Below are positions 47,882 through 56,428 of a DNA stretch of 64,000 bases, in pieces. Source of the DNA: Lentibacillus sediminis (GTDB taxonomy: Bacteria; Bacillota; Bacilli; Bacillales; Amphibacillaceae). The stretch spans positions 62,001 through 126,000 of the forward strand of contig NZ_NIXK01000006.1 in NCBI RefSeq assembly GCF_002763455.1, written 5' to 3'. The notes beneath the pieces were generated by a model. The model did no database searches, was not told the DNA's origin, and saw only the letters and a list, made by a program, of their open reading frames with translations. The stretch's first letter is position 1; each line of letters opens with the position of its first letter. A program made the position numbers and the translations under genes.

Positions 47882-50233
47882 TTAACGGAATTCAATGACA
47901 GTCACTCCACTGCCGCCTTCCCCGGATCCGCCTGGTCTGGCAGAGACGATGCTCGGATGCTGCTTGGCAAAGTCCTGAACGCCTTTTCGGAGTGCACCAG
48001 TGCCCTTTCCATGAATGATTGAGACCTTGGAATAACCGGCCAGCAGTGCATCATCCACATATTTTTCCAACTGGGCGAGGGCATCCTCAAATCGCTCTCC
48101 CCTGAGGTCCAGTTCAGTTTTCACATGGAAACCGGAGCCTTTGATAGTAGCTACCTGGCGTTCTGTCTGCTGTTTTTCCTGTTTGCCGAGCGCCTGCAGA
48201 TTTTGCCGTTTTACTTTGACCTTCATGATGCCGACTTGCACCAGGTATTCCTTGTCACTGATTTTTTCCAAAACGGTTCCTTTTTGATTTGCCGTAAGCA
48301 ATTTGATTTCATCGCCAGGCCGCAATTCTTTGGAAGCACCTGTTTCGGATGGTTTTTCTTTGTTATCCCCGCGTTTAGCGGAAAGATCCGGTCTTGCTTC
48401 TTCCAGCATCTTCCTTGCTTCAATCCATTCGTGTTCTTTCAACTGGGTGTTTGTTTTCATCGAGCGGATTTCCTCAACGATTTCCTCTGCTTCTTCCCGC
48501 GCTTTCTGCAGCGCTTTGTCAGCTTTTTCTTCAGCTTTTTTATACAAGGCTTCCTGTTGATCTTCCAGCTTTTTCCACTGTTTTTCCAGATCACGGAGCA
48601 GTTCTTCGCTTTCCAGAAGATTTTCGTGGGCCTCTTGATAATCCTTCTGGGCGTCCAGCTGGGATTTTTCCAGAGAGGCAATCATGGTTTCCACTTTGTT
48701 GGATTCGACACCTACTTGGCTTTTCGCCTGGCTGATCACTGACTCATCCAGCCCCAGACGGCGGGAAATTTCAAATGCATTACTCCTGCCCGGTACGCCG
48801 GTAAGCAAGCGGTATGTCGGTTTCAGTGTGTCAATATCGAATTCCACGGACGCATTTATCACATGTTCGCGGTTGTAGCCGTATGCCTTTAATTCCGGAT
48901 AATGCGTGGTTGCGATCACGCGGGCCCCTCTTGCTATGACATCATCGAGGATGGACATCGCCAGGGCAGCGCCTTCCTGCGGATCTGTTCCTGCGCCCAG
49001 TTCATCAAACATGACAAAGGTCTTATGATCAACACGCTTAAGGATCTCAACGATGTTCGTCATGTGTGAAGAAAAGGTGCTTAAATTCTGTTCAATCGAC
49101 TGCTCATCCCCAATATCGGCAAATACCTGATCAAATACAGCAATTTCACAGCCGTCCAAGGCAGGAATCTGCAGCCCGGACTGCGCCATCAGAATAGAGA
49201 GACCCACCATTTTTAAGGTGACGGTCTTCCCGCCGGTATTGGGCCCGGTAATCACCATTGCCGTATAGTTCCCGCCAATTTCTACATCGTTGGGCACGAC
49301 CTCATCCTCAGGGATGAGCGGGTGACGAGCCTGCTCCAGCTTAATGAACCCTCTTTCATTAATTTTCGGCATGGCCGCCCGCATGGTCTGCCCCAATTTG
49401 GCACGGGCAAACATAAAGTCCATTTTTGCAAGAACTTCAACATTTTCCTGAAGAAACGCTTCCTGCCCAGCAATCTGATCGCTTAAATCGCGCAAAATCC
49501 GCTCAATTTCCTGGATTTCTTTTCCTTTTGATTCCTGCAGCTGGTTATTCAAGTCCACGACCGCTCTTGGTTCCATGAACAGGGTTTGTCCCGATGCCGA
49601 CTGGTCATGGACAATACCGCCGATTGAACCGCGATGTTCCTGTTTGACCGGAAGCACGTAGCGGTTATTCCGGATCGTCACAATCGCGTCAGACAGCATA
49701 TTCCCTTTTGTTTTCGTGTAATTGTCGAGATGGTCGCGCACCCTGCTTTCCAGCGTGCGGATGGAAGACCGGATGCTGCGCAGTTTCTGGGAAGCACTGT
49801 CCATGACATGCCCGTGATCATCGATACAGCTTTTAATCTCGCGCTCCAGCTCTCTTAATGGTGTAATCCGTTCAGCCAGTCCCTCAAGGATCGGACGCTC
49901 TTCTTCCAGGTTTTCCACAAACGATTTCAGCTGGCGCCCGCCGTAAATAGTGCCGGCAACGTCCAGGCATTCCTCTGTCGTAAGCACCCCGCCGATGACA
50001 CTGCGTTTAATGCTTGCCCGGATGTCGGCAATCCCGCCAAATGGTGCCGCTGCATTCAAGCGGACGACCTGGGCTGCTTCATCGGTTTCCTTCTGCAGTT
50101 CGATGACTTCTTTAGCATCGGTAGAGGGTTTTACTTGGGATACGAGTGCTTTTCCGAGCGTAGTAGCTGCCTGCGCACTCAACTGGTCAATGATTTTATG
50201 ATATTCCAGTACACGGAGAATTCGTTCGTTCAT
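47882..50233 (-). CDS. mutS2: MutS2
   Basis: 783-aa MutS-family ATPase with a C-terminal Smr endonuclease domain. MutS2 suppresses homologous recombination in some species and, in B. subtilis, splits collided ribosomes. Walker [16 protein letters not shown] near 330, the signature [14 protein letters not shown], Walker [16 protein letters not shown] near 405, long coiled coil 510-610, and Smr motifs [12 protein letters not shown] and [13 protein letters not shown] at the end. ATG 50233 follows AAAGGAG by 8 nt; a longer frame to 50293 is rejected. polX lies upstream across repeat locus 6. Confidence 0.95.
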   Translation of the reverse strand: MNERILRVLEYHKIIDQLSAQAATTLGKALVSQVKPSTDAKEVIELQKETDEAAQVVRLNAAAPFGGIADIRASIKRSVIGGVLTTEECLDVAGTIYGGRQLKSFVENLEEERPILEGLAERITPLRELEREIKSCIDDHGHVMDSASQKLRSIRSSIRTLESRVRDHLDNYTKTKGNMLSDAIVTIRNNRYVLPVKQEHRGSIGGIVHDQSASGQTLFMEPRAVVDLNNQLQESKGKEIQEIERILRDLSDQIAGQEAFLQENVEVLAKMDFMFARAKLGQTMRAAMPKINERGFIKLEQARHPLIPEDEVVPNDVEIGGNYTAMVITGPNTGGKTVTLKMVGLSILMAQSGLQIPALDGCEIAVFDQVFADIGDEQSIEQNLSTFSSHMTNIVEILKRVDHKTFVMFDELGAGTDPQEGAALAMSILDDVIARGARVIATTHYPELKAYGYNREHVINASVEFDIDTLKPTYRLLTGVPGRSNAFEISRRLGLDESVISQAKSQVGVESNKVETMIASLEKSQLDAQKDYQEAHENLLESEELLRDLEKQWKKLEDQQEALYKKAEEKADKALQKAREEAEEIVEEIRSMKTNTQLKEHEWIEARKMLEEARPDLSAKRGDNKEKPSETGASKELRPGDEIKLLTANQKGTVLEKISDKEYLVQVGIMKVKVKRQNLQALGKQEKQQTERQVATIKGSGFHVKTELDLRGERFEDALAQLEKYVDDALLAGYSKVSIIHGKGTGALRKGVQDFAKQHPSIVSARPGGSGEGGSGVTVIEFR

Positions 50234-50358
50234 AGATAAAACTCCTTTAGTCTTACGGTGTTTGGCCTTAATCAAAGCAACATGCAGAAACACTTAATTA
50301 TTTAGGCTGTTTTCTAAAAAATGCTTACTTAACACTATAAACTGTGACATAACTCCTG

Positions 50359-50734
50359 CCACTACGGAAATACATTCCGCTTTCCGCGGGAAGCTGGTGA
50401 GCCCTCTTGTGCTGGCGCACTTCGGGGTCTCACCTAAGCTTTTCTTCCCGCAGGAGTCTACATGTATTTCCTTCGCTGGTTGTGTTGTTTTTTAAAATTA
50501 ATCACACAAGCCTACATTATTGTAGCTATACCTGAGCGATGGTTTTTCACGAGAAAACTGAAACCGTGCTATAGTGGACTACCTTCAGCAATGGAAGTAA
50601 AAACACACTACTAGCGGAGGAAATACCCCGAGACTCCTGCGGGAGGAATGGCATCGGTGAGACCCCACAGCGCGACAGCGCGAGGAGGCTCACCAGCCAC
50701 CCTAAGGTGCGCGAGGGGTATTTCCGCAGCGGCG
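50359..50734. repeat. palindromic repeat locus 6 (polX-mutS2 gap)
   Basis: Inverted unit 50359-50478 (AAATACAT/ATGTATTT; apical loop GTGC-GCCA-GCAC) and forward unit 50613-50734 (AAATACCCC/GGGGTATTT). In the forward unit the CCCGCGG arm is replaced by a CACC-CTAA-GGTG hairpin, the same replacement seen in the inverted units of loci 2 and 4. Gap 50234-50805 otherwise empty. Confidence 0.87.
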
Positions 50735-50805
50735 GCCAGAAGGCTAGGTCACAGTTTCCCATCAACTATGAAATAAACAAACAACAAAACTTACGAAAAG
50801 AGCCA

Positions 50806-52524
50806 TTATTTATTACGATTCAGGTAGTCAATAAGTTTCTTTTTTGGCCAAGTATTTAATACATTTTCTTTTTCGATCCAACCTCTTCTCGCTGTTCCAA
50901 TCCCATAATGCATATGGTCGAGCATTTGATAGCTGTGGGCATCGGTGTTAATAGCCAAAGTCACCCCAGCATCCTGCGCTTTTCTCGCCCACTCCGCGGA
51001 CAGGTCGAGGCGGTTCGGGTTTGCATTGATTTCCAGTGCTGTATCGGTCTCTTTTGCCCGCTTTATCAGCTTATCAAAATCCACACTATAGCCTTTGCGC
51101 TTCCCGATCAGTCTTCCAGTCGGGTGTGCGATTAGTGACACATACGGATTTTCCAGCGCTGTTTCCAGCCGGTGCATGATTTTATCCTGGCTCTGGGTGA
51201 AACTGGAGTGGATCGAAGCAATCACCAGATCCATTTCTTTCAGCATATCGTCGGAGTAATCGAGCCGGCCGTCCGGCAAAATATCCATTTCGACTCCGGC
51301 AAAAATATGAATATCATTGTATTTTGCTTTTAACCGTTCAATCTCCTCGCGTTGCTTACGCAGTCTTGTCTCATCCAGGCCGCCTGCTACCCTTAGGTTT
51401 TTCGAATGATCGGTGATCGCCATAAATTCATAGCCCTTACTGCGGACCTGGTTGACCATCTCTTCCAGTGACTGGCCACCGTCGCTCCAGGTAGTGTGCA
51501 TATGCAGATCCCCGCGGATGTCTGAGGCTTCAATCAGCGGCTTTTTGGTGGTGAATTCCTCGATTTCTCCGGTGTTTTCCCGCGCCTCTGGCGGAATGTA
51601 AGCCAGCCCGAAATGACCGAAGAATTCTTCCTCATTCGAAAAAGTGAGGATTTCCCCATTTTCATCTTTTTCAATACCATATTCATTGATTTTTTCCCCG
51701 CGGGATTTAGCGAGCTGGCGCATAGCTACATTATGATCCTTGGAACCGGTAAAATGGTGCAGGGTGGTGGCAAATTCATTTGACTTCACCAACCGAAAGT
51801 CAACCTGGATATCATATACATCGTCCAGCACAACCGAGACCTTGGTGTCCCCTTTGGCGATGACTTCTTTCAGGTCATCCATCTCTAAGAGGGCATCACG
51901 GACTGCTTCCGGTTTTTCGGTTGCAATGATAAAGTCAATATCTCTGGATGTTTCCCGCATCCGGCGCAGACTGCCTGCCCGCGAATAGTTTTCCACTTCT
52001 TTAATCTTGCTTACAAAGATTTCAATTTTTTCAGCTGCTGGATGCATGAAAGCGATCGGCAGGCGCTCCGGCTGTTTCCCCGCTTCGTTTAGGCTTTCGA
52101 GAATCTTCTCGGCAGATTTTTTTCCGAAACCGGACAAAGCCTCTACCTGTTTATTTTCCACTGCAGATTTCAAGGAATCGGCATCGGTCACTCCAAGCTC
52201 CTTGTAAAGCTTGGCCAGTTTTTTGCCGCCAAGTCCCGGGAGGTTGAGAAGCGGCACCAGCCCGGCCGGCACCTCCTTCTCCAATTCCTTGAGTGAGGGT
52301 GACTCGCCTTGTTCGATATATTCTTCAATGACGGTGGCCGTGCCTTTGCCAATCCCGTTCAGCTTGGTAAAATCATCGATATCCGTCAGGGAGCGATCAT
52401 CGGTTTCCAGCGCCTGGGCAGCTTTCCGGTAGGCAGATATTTTAAACGGATTTTCCCCTTTCAGCTCAAGATACACCGCAATTTTTTCAAGTAATTTTAC
52501 GACATCTTTTTTATTAATCGCCAT
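50806..52524 (-). CDS. polX: PolX, family X DNA polymerase with PHP domain
   Basis: 572-aa repair polymerase. N-terminal helix-hairpin-helix/8-kDa-like domain (FTKLNGIGKGTATVIEEYI; NLPGLGGKKLAKLY), polymerase core with the GSLRR...RDIDFIIA metal-binding Asp pair near 185-195, and a C-terminal PHP exonuclease domain from about 330: GDLHMHTTWSDG, AITDHSK, GVEMDI, IASIHSS, INTDAHS. This is the B. subtilis YshC/PolX architecture. cvpA and zapA are upstream. Confidence 0.96.
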   Translation of the reverse strand: MAINKKDVVKLLEKIAVYLELKGENPFKISAYRKAAQALETDDRSLTDIDDFTKLNGIGKGTATVIEEYIEQGESPSLKELEKEVPAGLVPLLNLPGLGGKKLAKLYKELGVTDADSLKSAVENKQVEALSGFGKKSAEKILESLNEAGKQPERLPIAFMHPAAEKIEIFVSKIKEVENYSRAGSLRRMRETSRDIDFIIATEKPEAVRDALLEMDDLKEVIAKGDTKVSVVLDDVYDIQVDFRLVKSNEFATTLHHFTGSKDHNVAMRQLAKSRGEKINEYGIEKDENGEILTFSNEEEFFGHFGLAYIPPEARENTGEIEEFTTKKPLIEASDIRGDLHMHTTWSDGGQSLEEMVNQVRSKGYEFMAITDHSKNLRVAGGLDETRLRKQREEIERLKAKYNDIHIFAGVEMDILPDGRLDYSDDMLKEMDLVIASIHSSFTQSQDKIMHRLETALENPYVSLIAHPTGRLIGKRKGYSVDFDKLIKRAKETDTALEINANPNRLDLSAEWARKAQDAGVTLAINTDAHSYQMLDHMHYGIGTARRGWIEKENVLNTWPKKKLIDYLNRNK

Positions 52525-52560
52525 TCTCTCACCTCATTATTGTAAATTTCCTGCCGCGAG

Positions 52561-52608
52561 AAAAGACTGATCCATGCGTGAGAACACCTCACAGGCGGAA
52601 TCAGTCTC
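52561..52608 (-). terminator. cvpA-side terminator
   Basis: Minus-strand outer stem GACTGAT/ATCAGTC with an inner TGTGAGG/TCTCACG pairing, then TTTTCTCG; 10 bp past the cvpA stop. Confidence 0.65.
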
Positions 52609-52617
52609 TTCGCCAAA

Positions 52618-53178
52618 TCAGCTTCCCAATAAAGGAGCCCCATGGGTAAACCATAATTCAGTCAGTTTTTCGGAAAAGTACGGGGTGTGCTCAATAATAA
52701 ACCATGCAATTGATGAGCCATTAATAAATTCCTGAATCGGCACAAGCGGGGTTAAAGCTAAAATATAGAGTACAACAAATAAGATCAAATAAACTTCCAG
52801 AAATCCAAGCACCCCACCGAGCAGCTTATTCACTGAACGCAGAATCGGAAGCGAAGCCACAAAATCCAGCATTGACGCGATGATCTGCATAATTATTTTC
52901 ACAGAAAAAAAGATCACCGCAAAAGCCACGGCATTATAAAAGCCGTTTTCCAAAGGCATGTTTTGCAGAAAACTGCTCCATGTATGCTCCTCCGGCAATT
53001 CCGGATAAGGGATCCACAAAGCGAAGCGCGACCCCAAATCGTCATAATAAAGGGCTGCGGCAATGAACGCGACAATAAATCCCGCAAGATGAAACAGCTG
53101 CAGAATAAATCCTCTTTTCAGTCCCATCAATACCCCAAAAACAAATAAAATCAATAAAATAATGTCAGCCATATTCAA
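52618..53178 (-). CDS. cvpA: CvpA-family membrane protein (YshB)
   Basis: 186-aa protein with four to five hydrophobic spans (ADIILLILFVFGVLMGLKRG at the start, FYNAVAFAVIFFSVKIIMQI and VYLILFVVLYILALTPL later). CvpA is needed for colicin V production in E. coli; its role in Bacillaceae is unclear. The zapA stop is immediately followed by an in-frame TTG (53178, AGAGG 5 nt upstream) and, two codons later, ATG (53172). Either may be the start. Same zapA-cvpA-polX order as B. subtilis. Confidence 0.88.
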   Translation of the reverse strand: MNMADIILLILFVFGVLMGLKRGFILQLFHLAGFIVAFIAAALYYDDLGSRFALWIPYPELPEEHTWSSFLQNMPLENGFYNAVAFAVIFFSVKIIMQIIASMLDFVASLPILRSVNKLLGGVLGFLEVYLILFVVLYILALTPLVPIQEFINGSSIAWFIIEHTPYFSEKLTELWFTHGAPLLGS

Positions 53179-53439
53179 TTAATCCTCTTTCTTGTAGATA
53201 GAACCTGCTAATTTCGCATAGTCTTCTTTGAGTTTCAGATAATCATTCATTGTATTAACAGCGGTAAGGACAGCCAGTCTGGTCGTATCCAGGTTCTTAT
53301 TTGCCTGATAGATTTCTTTCATTTTCTGATCCACCAGTTCCGCCACCAGGCGAACATGGCTGGCTGACTCCTTCCCGACGATGGTGTATTGTTTATGATT
53401 GATTTCCACTGTAATTCGCTGCTTATCGTTCTCGGTCAC
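53179..53439 (-). CDS. zapA: ZapA, FtsZ-ring associated protein
   Basis: 86-aa division protein that bundles FtsZ filaments. The N-terminal globular part ITVEINHKQYTIVGKE and the charged C-terminal helix fit the family. GTG start at 53439 with GGAGGG 8 nt upstream. It diverges from rnhC and leads the zapA-cvpA pair. Confidence 0.93.
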   Translation of the reverse strand: MTENDKQRITVEINHKQYTIVGKESASHVRLVAELVDQKMKEIYQANKNLDTTRLAVLTAVNTMNDYLKLKEDYAKLAGSIYKKED

Positions 53440-53587
53440 CTTGTTTCCCTCCTGCCAGCGAAAAATTATTCACTTTATCTTAACACGAACGCGGGCAATA
53501 CTGAAATAATTATACGTTCTGTAATTTCATTTACCAGTAGATTTTGCTATAGTTGTTGAAGGAACAAATTGAAAGGAAGAGAGAGTC

Positions 53588-54523
53588 ATGCCCCAAACCG
53601 TACATACCTTATCAGCAACTGTGATAAATGATATGAAACAATTCTATGCCGATTCTTCTCAGACCCCGCCGCAGGGTGCTGTTTTCCGTGCCAAGACGGG
53701 TGATGCTGTCATCACGGCCTACCGGTCGGGAAAAGTACTTTTCCAGGGAAGCAATCCGGAAGCAGAAGCGAAGAAGTGGGCTGGGGAGACAGCTTCAGCG
53801 GGGAAGAAAAGTCTGCCAGCCAGAAAGCAGGCCGCCAGCTCTTACCACCCTCCGGAGAGTTTGTTTGCCTCCAGCCATATCGGTACAGATGAAGCAGGAA
53901 CCGGGGACTATTTCGGTCCGATCACCGTGGCAGGTGTTTATGTAGAGGCAGAGCAGATCCATCAGTTGAAGGAACTGGGAGTAAAAGATTCCAAACATTT
54001 AACAGATGCACGAATCCGCTCAATTGCCAAAGAAATCGTTAAACTTGAGCTGCCTTATTCGCTGATGGTGCTGCCGAACAACAAATACAATCAGCTGCAG
54101 AAAAAAGGCTGGTCCCAGGGGAAAATGAAGGCAATGCTTCACCACCATGTAATCCAAAAGCTTATGAAAAAAATTGATAGCCTACCTTTGGAGGGCATCT
54201 TAATCGATCAGTTCTGCGAGCCGGCAGTATACAAAAAACATATTGCCGCGGAGAAAGAAAGTCTCGCTGCGAATACCTATTTTATGACCAAAGCAGAAAG
54301 CTACTCGATCGCCGTTGCTGCCGGTTCGATCATCGCCCGGACCAGCTTTTTGAAAGAAATGGATAAACTATCGGAGCGGCTTGAGATTTCTCTGCCAAAA
54401 GGAGCCTCACAGAAAGTTGATCAGACGATTGCCAAGGTCATCCGCGAGCACGGCAGAGAGACGCTGGATAGCTGTGCAAAAGTGCATTTTGCCAACAGCA
54501 GGAAGGCGGAAAAGTACTTGTAG
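53588..54523 (+). CDS. rnhC: ribonuclease HIII
   Basis: 311-aa RNase H type 2 enzyme removing RNA from RNA-DNA hybrids. The N-terminal TBP-like substrate domain spans about 1-85. The catalytic domain starts IGTDEAGTGDYFGPITVA near 97, with VKDSKHLTD near 133 and ILIDQFCEP near 207 supplying the D-E-D-D set. AAAGGAAGAG precedes ATG 53588. pheT is the normal next gene on the other side; here a 1.9-kb accessory scar separates them. Confidence 0.96.
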   Translation: MPQTVHTLSATVINDMKQFYADSSQTPPQGAVFRAKTGDAVITAYRSGKVLFQGSNPEAEAKKWAGETASAGKKSLPARKQAASSYHPPESLFASSHIGTDEAGTGDYFGPITVAGVYVEAEQIHQLKELGVKDSKHLTDARIRSIAKEIVKLELPYSLMVLPNNKYNQLQKKGWSQGKMKAMLHHHVIQKLMKKIDSLPLEGILIDQFCEPAVYKKHIAAEKESLAANTYFMTKAESYSIAVAAGSIIARTSFLKEMDKLSERLEISLPKGASQKVDQTIAKVIREHGRETLDSCAKVHFANSRKAEKYL

Positions 54524-54524
54524 T

Positions 54525-55031
54525 TTATGAAGTAACGGTTGGTGAAAAAACTCGCTTGAGGTATAGTGATCATACCAACAAGATATTGGAACGTGAAGGC
54601 ATGAATGAACGCATTGACCACCATCCCCATGAAGAAAGGGGGGTAGAGTTTCGACTAACCAATATTTAGGGTATAAAGTTAGTGTTATGGAAAAGGACGG
54701 TATTCAAACAAATCGTGACAACTATAACCGTGAAGTTGAGCCCTATAATCAAACTGTTGGGAACTTGCATACATATCGTAAAGACAAACAACAGGTAGAA
54801 CAAGAGAAGATACGTCAGGAAGAGCAAAAAGATCAGGACTTCAAAGTAATCTAGCATCAATTATGGGAGATCTCATCTTCCCAAAATCAAATTAAAGAAA
54901 ACCAAATCAAAGTTGATGACGTTGGCTTCTTTAAAAGCATGGCAAAAGGAAACAGAAAAATACATGCGTCCATTGTCCTAGAGCATGAACACAAATTAGA
55001 TCCTTATCCTTATCGGGTAATAAAAGTATAA
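54525..55031 (+). pseudogene. MobA/MobL-type relaxase remnant
   Basis: A decayed internal fragment of a plasmid/ICE mobilisation relaxase. In one frame, RYSDHTNKILEREGMNERID followed by HHPHEERG (about 54559-54640) resembles the WADxxNxxLEREGxxxRIDHRS motif of MobA/MobL proteins. The reading then shifts frame to MEKDGIQTNRDNYNREVE (54687 onward), like the family's AMEKRGIQTxRGDINRE segment. It continues after an in-frame TAG (54852-54854) into HQLWEIS and ENQIKVDDVGFFK, again relaxase-like. One frameshift plus one nonsense codon, and no N-terminal histidine triad, show it is dead. The scar is AT-richer than the flanking core genes. Confidence 0.7.
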
Positions 55032-55039
55032 TTACAACA

Positions 55040-55297
55040 ATGGTTTCAATGCCAATATTAGTAATAGCGTTTTTTATTGTATATAAAAATAATAATTCTT
55101 CAATATTTGCTATAGAAGATATTAGCCTTGTAATAGCTATTATCTTATTTATTATCTCTATAACTTCATTTATTTCAATAAAAAAATACGAAAAAAAAAC
55201 GATAACGCATCAGTTTTTACACATTGATATTGCAGTACCTACTGCTTGCGAAGAATTAAGATTCAAAATCTTACTCCCTATTAGATCAATTATCTAA
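55040..55297 (+). CDS. doubtful 85-aa membrane ORF
   Basis: Open frame with two hydrophobic stretches (about residues 3-16 and 26-47), rich in Ile and Phe and very AT-rich. No ribosome site precedes ATG 55040 or the Met three codons later, and it lies between two decayed genes. It may be a fragment of a mobile-element cargo gene. No family recognised. Confidence 0.25.
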   Translation: MVSMPILVIAFFIVYKNNNSSIFAIEDISLVIAIILFIISITSFISIKKYEKKTITHQFLHIDIAVPTACEELRFKILLPIRSII

Positions 55298-55318
55298 AAA
55301 ACTATTGATAAAGCCTAA

Positions 55319-55519
55319 ATTTTACCATTAGATGATTTTAGCCACCCCTCCCTTCGGACTAAGAAAATGAAAGGGCATGGAGGTATATTTGAAGCCAGTA
55401 CAAATATGGATATACGCATTACTTTTCATTTCAAAAAATCTGATACCATTGTTTCACGCAACTGTGGACACCATGACCGCACACTAAATAACCCTTCAAA
55501 TGGCAACACCCTTAATTAA
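55319..55519 (+). pseudogene. C-terminal fragment of a RelE/YafQ-like toxin
   Basis: The frame reads LDDFSHPSLRTKKMKGHGG, then IFEASTNMDIRITFHF and DTIVSRNCGHHDRTLNNP. The HPSLRTKKMKG box followed by an R-x-T-F beta strand and a final GxHD is the C-terminal half of RelE/YafQ/ParE-superfamily toxins. The frame is closed upstream by TAA at 55316, and the preceding LLDQLSKKLLIKPKFYH piece lies in another frame, so a frameshift probably broke the gene. No antitoxin gene is seen next to it. Confidence 0.6.
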
Positions 55520-55589
55520 AATCATAATAAACGCTTGATAACAAACTCCTACAAACCTTTAAACATAAAATAGAAAGAGGAGGTAAATT

Positions 55590-55757
55590 ATGACTAAAAG
55601 ACAAAAAGGTTATTTGGAATTGCTTCTAGTACTTATTATCTTTTCGCTTGTAATATTTATTTTTGATTTACCCAAAATAAGTAGCTTCATCATTATAGGA
55701 GTAATTGCTATTATTAATCTTTTTGTATTTGAGGTATTTATTTGGAGGCGAAACTGA
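55590..55757 (+). CDS. 55-aa small membrane protein in accessory scar
   Basis: Intact short gene beginning MTKRQKGYLELLL with two hydrophobic segments (about residues 10-26 and 32-49) and ending in a basic WRRN tail. AAGAGGAGGTAAATT ahead of the ATG is an excellent ribosome site. A weak hairpin AAGGCTGTTAAGA/TCTTAATAGCCTT follows at 55766-55794. Codon use is AT-rich like the surrounding scar, so it was probably acquired with it. Similar tiny two-span proteins occur in mobile elements; function unknown. Confidence 0.6.
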   Translation: MTKRQKGYLELLLVLIIFSLVIFIFDLPKISSFIIIGVIAIINLFVFEVFIWRRN

Positions 55758-55794
55758 TATAAAAGAAGGCTGTTAAGATTTTCTTAATAGCCTT

Positions 55795-56042
55795 GTAAAC
55801 CTCTTGATCGTATATTATAAAATATCTTTAGGTTGGAGAGATGGTTATATCTTCAACCACATACCGCCAAACCTGTCCTCAGTTACCCCGATCATATTCA
55901 AGAGATACTATAGAAAAAGTCTGCAGTAGAACTATTCAACACACTTTGAATATCATTTGAACCAAAGTCGTTATTAAGCATGAGAGAGGATATAAGCCAT
56001 GTTGCCCCACCTGCAAACAATGAAAGGGGTCTTAAAGATTAT
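55795..56042. other. non-coding part of accessory scar
   Basis: About 250 bp of AT-rich sequence after the 55-aa gene. I see no ribosome site with a credible frame, no tRNA, and no clear inverted repeat. Confidence 0.5.
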
Positions 56043-56137
56043 CTTTGGCATTTTCACTGTAAACTTTGGCATCTTTGTTATGAATTTTAGAACTTGTATC
56101 GCTTCGGCATTTGCTCTGTGAACTTCGGGATTTACTC
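56043..56137. repeat. degenerate 21-nt tandem repeat
   Basis: Successive units TTTGGCATTTTCACTGTAAAC, TTTGGCATCTTTGTTATGAAT, a 17-nt shortened unit TTTAGAACTTGTATCGC, TTCGGCATTTGCTCTGTGAAC and a partial TTCGGGATTTACTC. The conserved core is T-T-[TC]-G-G-C-A-T-[TC]-T and GTRAAC. Units abut without spacers. Confidence 0.7.
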
Positions 56138-56164
56138 AAAAATCGTAAATGTAGTAATCGGAAA

Positions 56165-56362
56165 TTGCCCTCCACCCTCCTGCTCCAATCAGCGCCTACG
56201 AGTGGATAGCTGTTGTTTAATTTAACAAAGGCTCAACACCTAGCGGAGGAAATATACGGAGACTCCTGCGGGATAAAAAGCATAGGCGAGACCCCGCAGT
56301 GCGCCAGCACAAGGGGGCTCGGCAGCTTCCCGCGGAAAGCGTAGTATATTTCCGCAGCGGTG
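56165..56362. repeat. palindromic repeat locus 7 (upstream of pheT 3' end)
   Basis: Forward unit 56242-56362 with the outer stem AAATATAC/GTATATTT, a compensated change from the CCCC/GGGG form, and apical hairpin GTGC-GCCA-GCAC. The left partner is reduced to a remnant of the middle piece (CCCTCCACCCTCCTGCTCCAATCA) at about 56173-56196. Confidence 0.83.
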
Positions 56363-56384
56363 ATCACGACTCATTTTTATCAAC

Positions 56385-56424
56385 AAAAAACTGCAGCTCA
56401 CCACCTAGGCGAGCTGCAGTTTTT
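56385..56424 (-). terminator. pheST terminator
   Basis: Stem AAAAACTGCAGCTC/GAGCTGCAGTTTTT, 5 bp past the pheT stop; symmetric enough to work in both directions. Confidence 0.92.
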
Positions 56425-56428
56425 CTAT

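Noticed and set aside
54661-54860. 64-aa minus-strand frame with long hydrophobic run
   Set aside because: Antisense to the relaxase remnant; hydrophobicity reflects AT-rich complement, no ribosome site.
56043-56137. CRISPR array
   Set aside because: The 21-nt units abut without spacers and are degenerate; no cas genes nearby.
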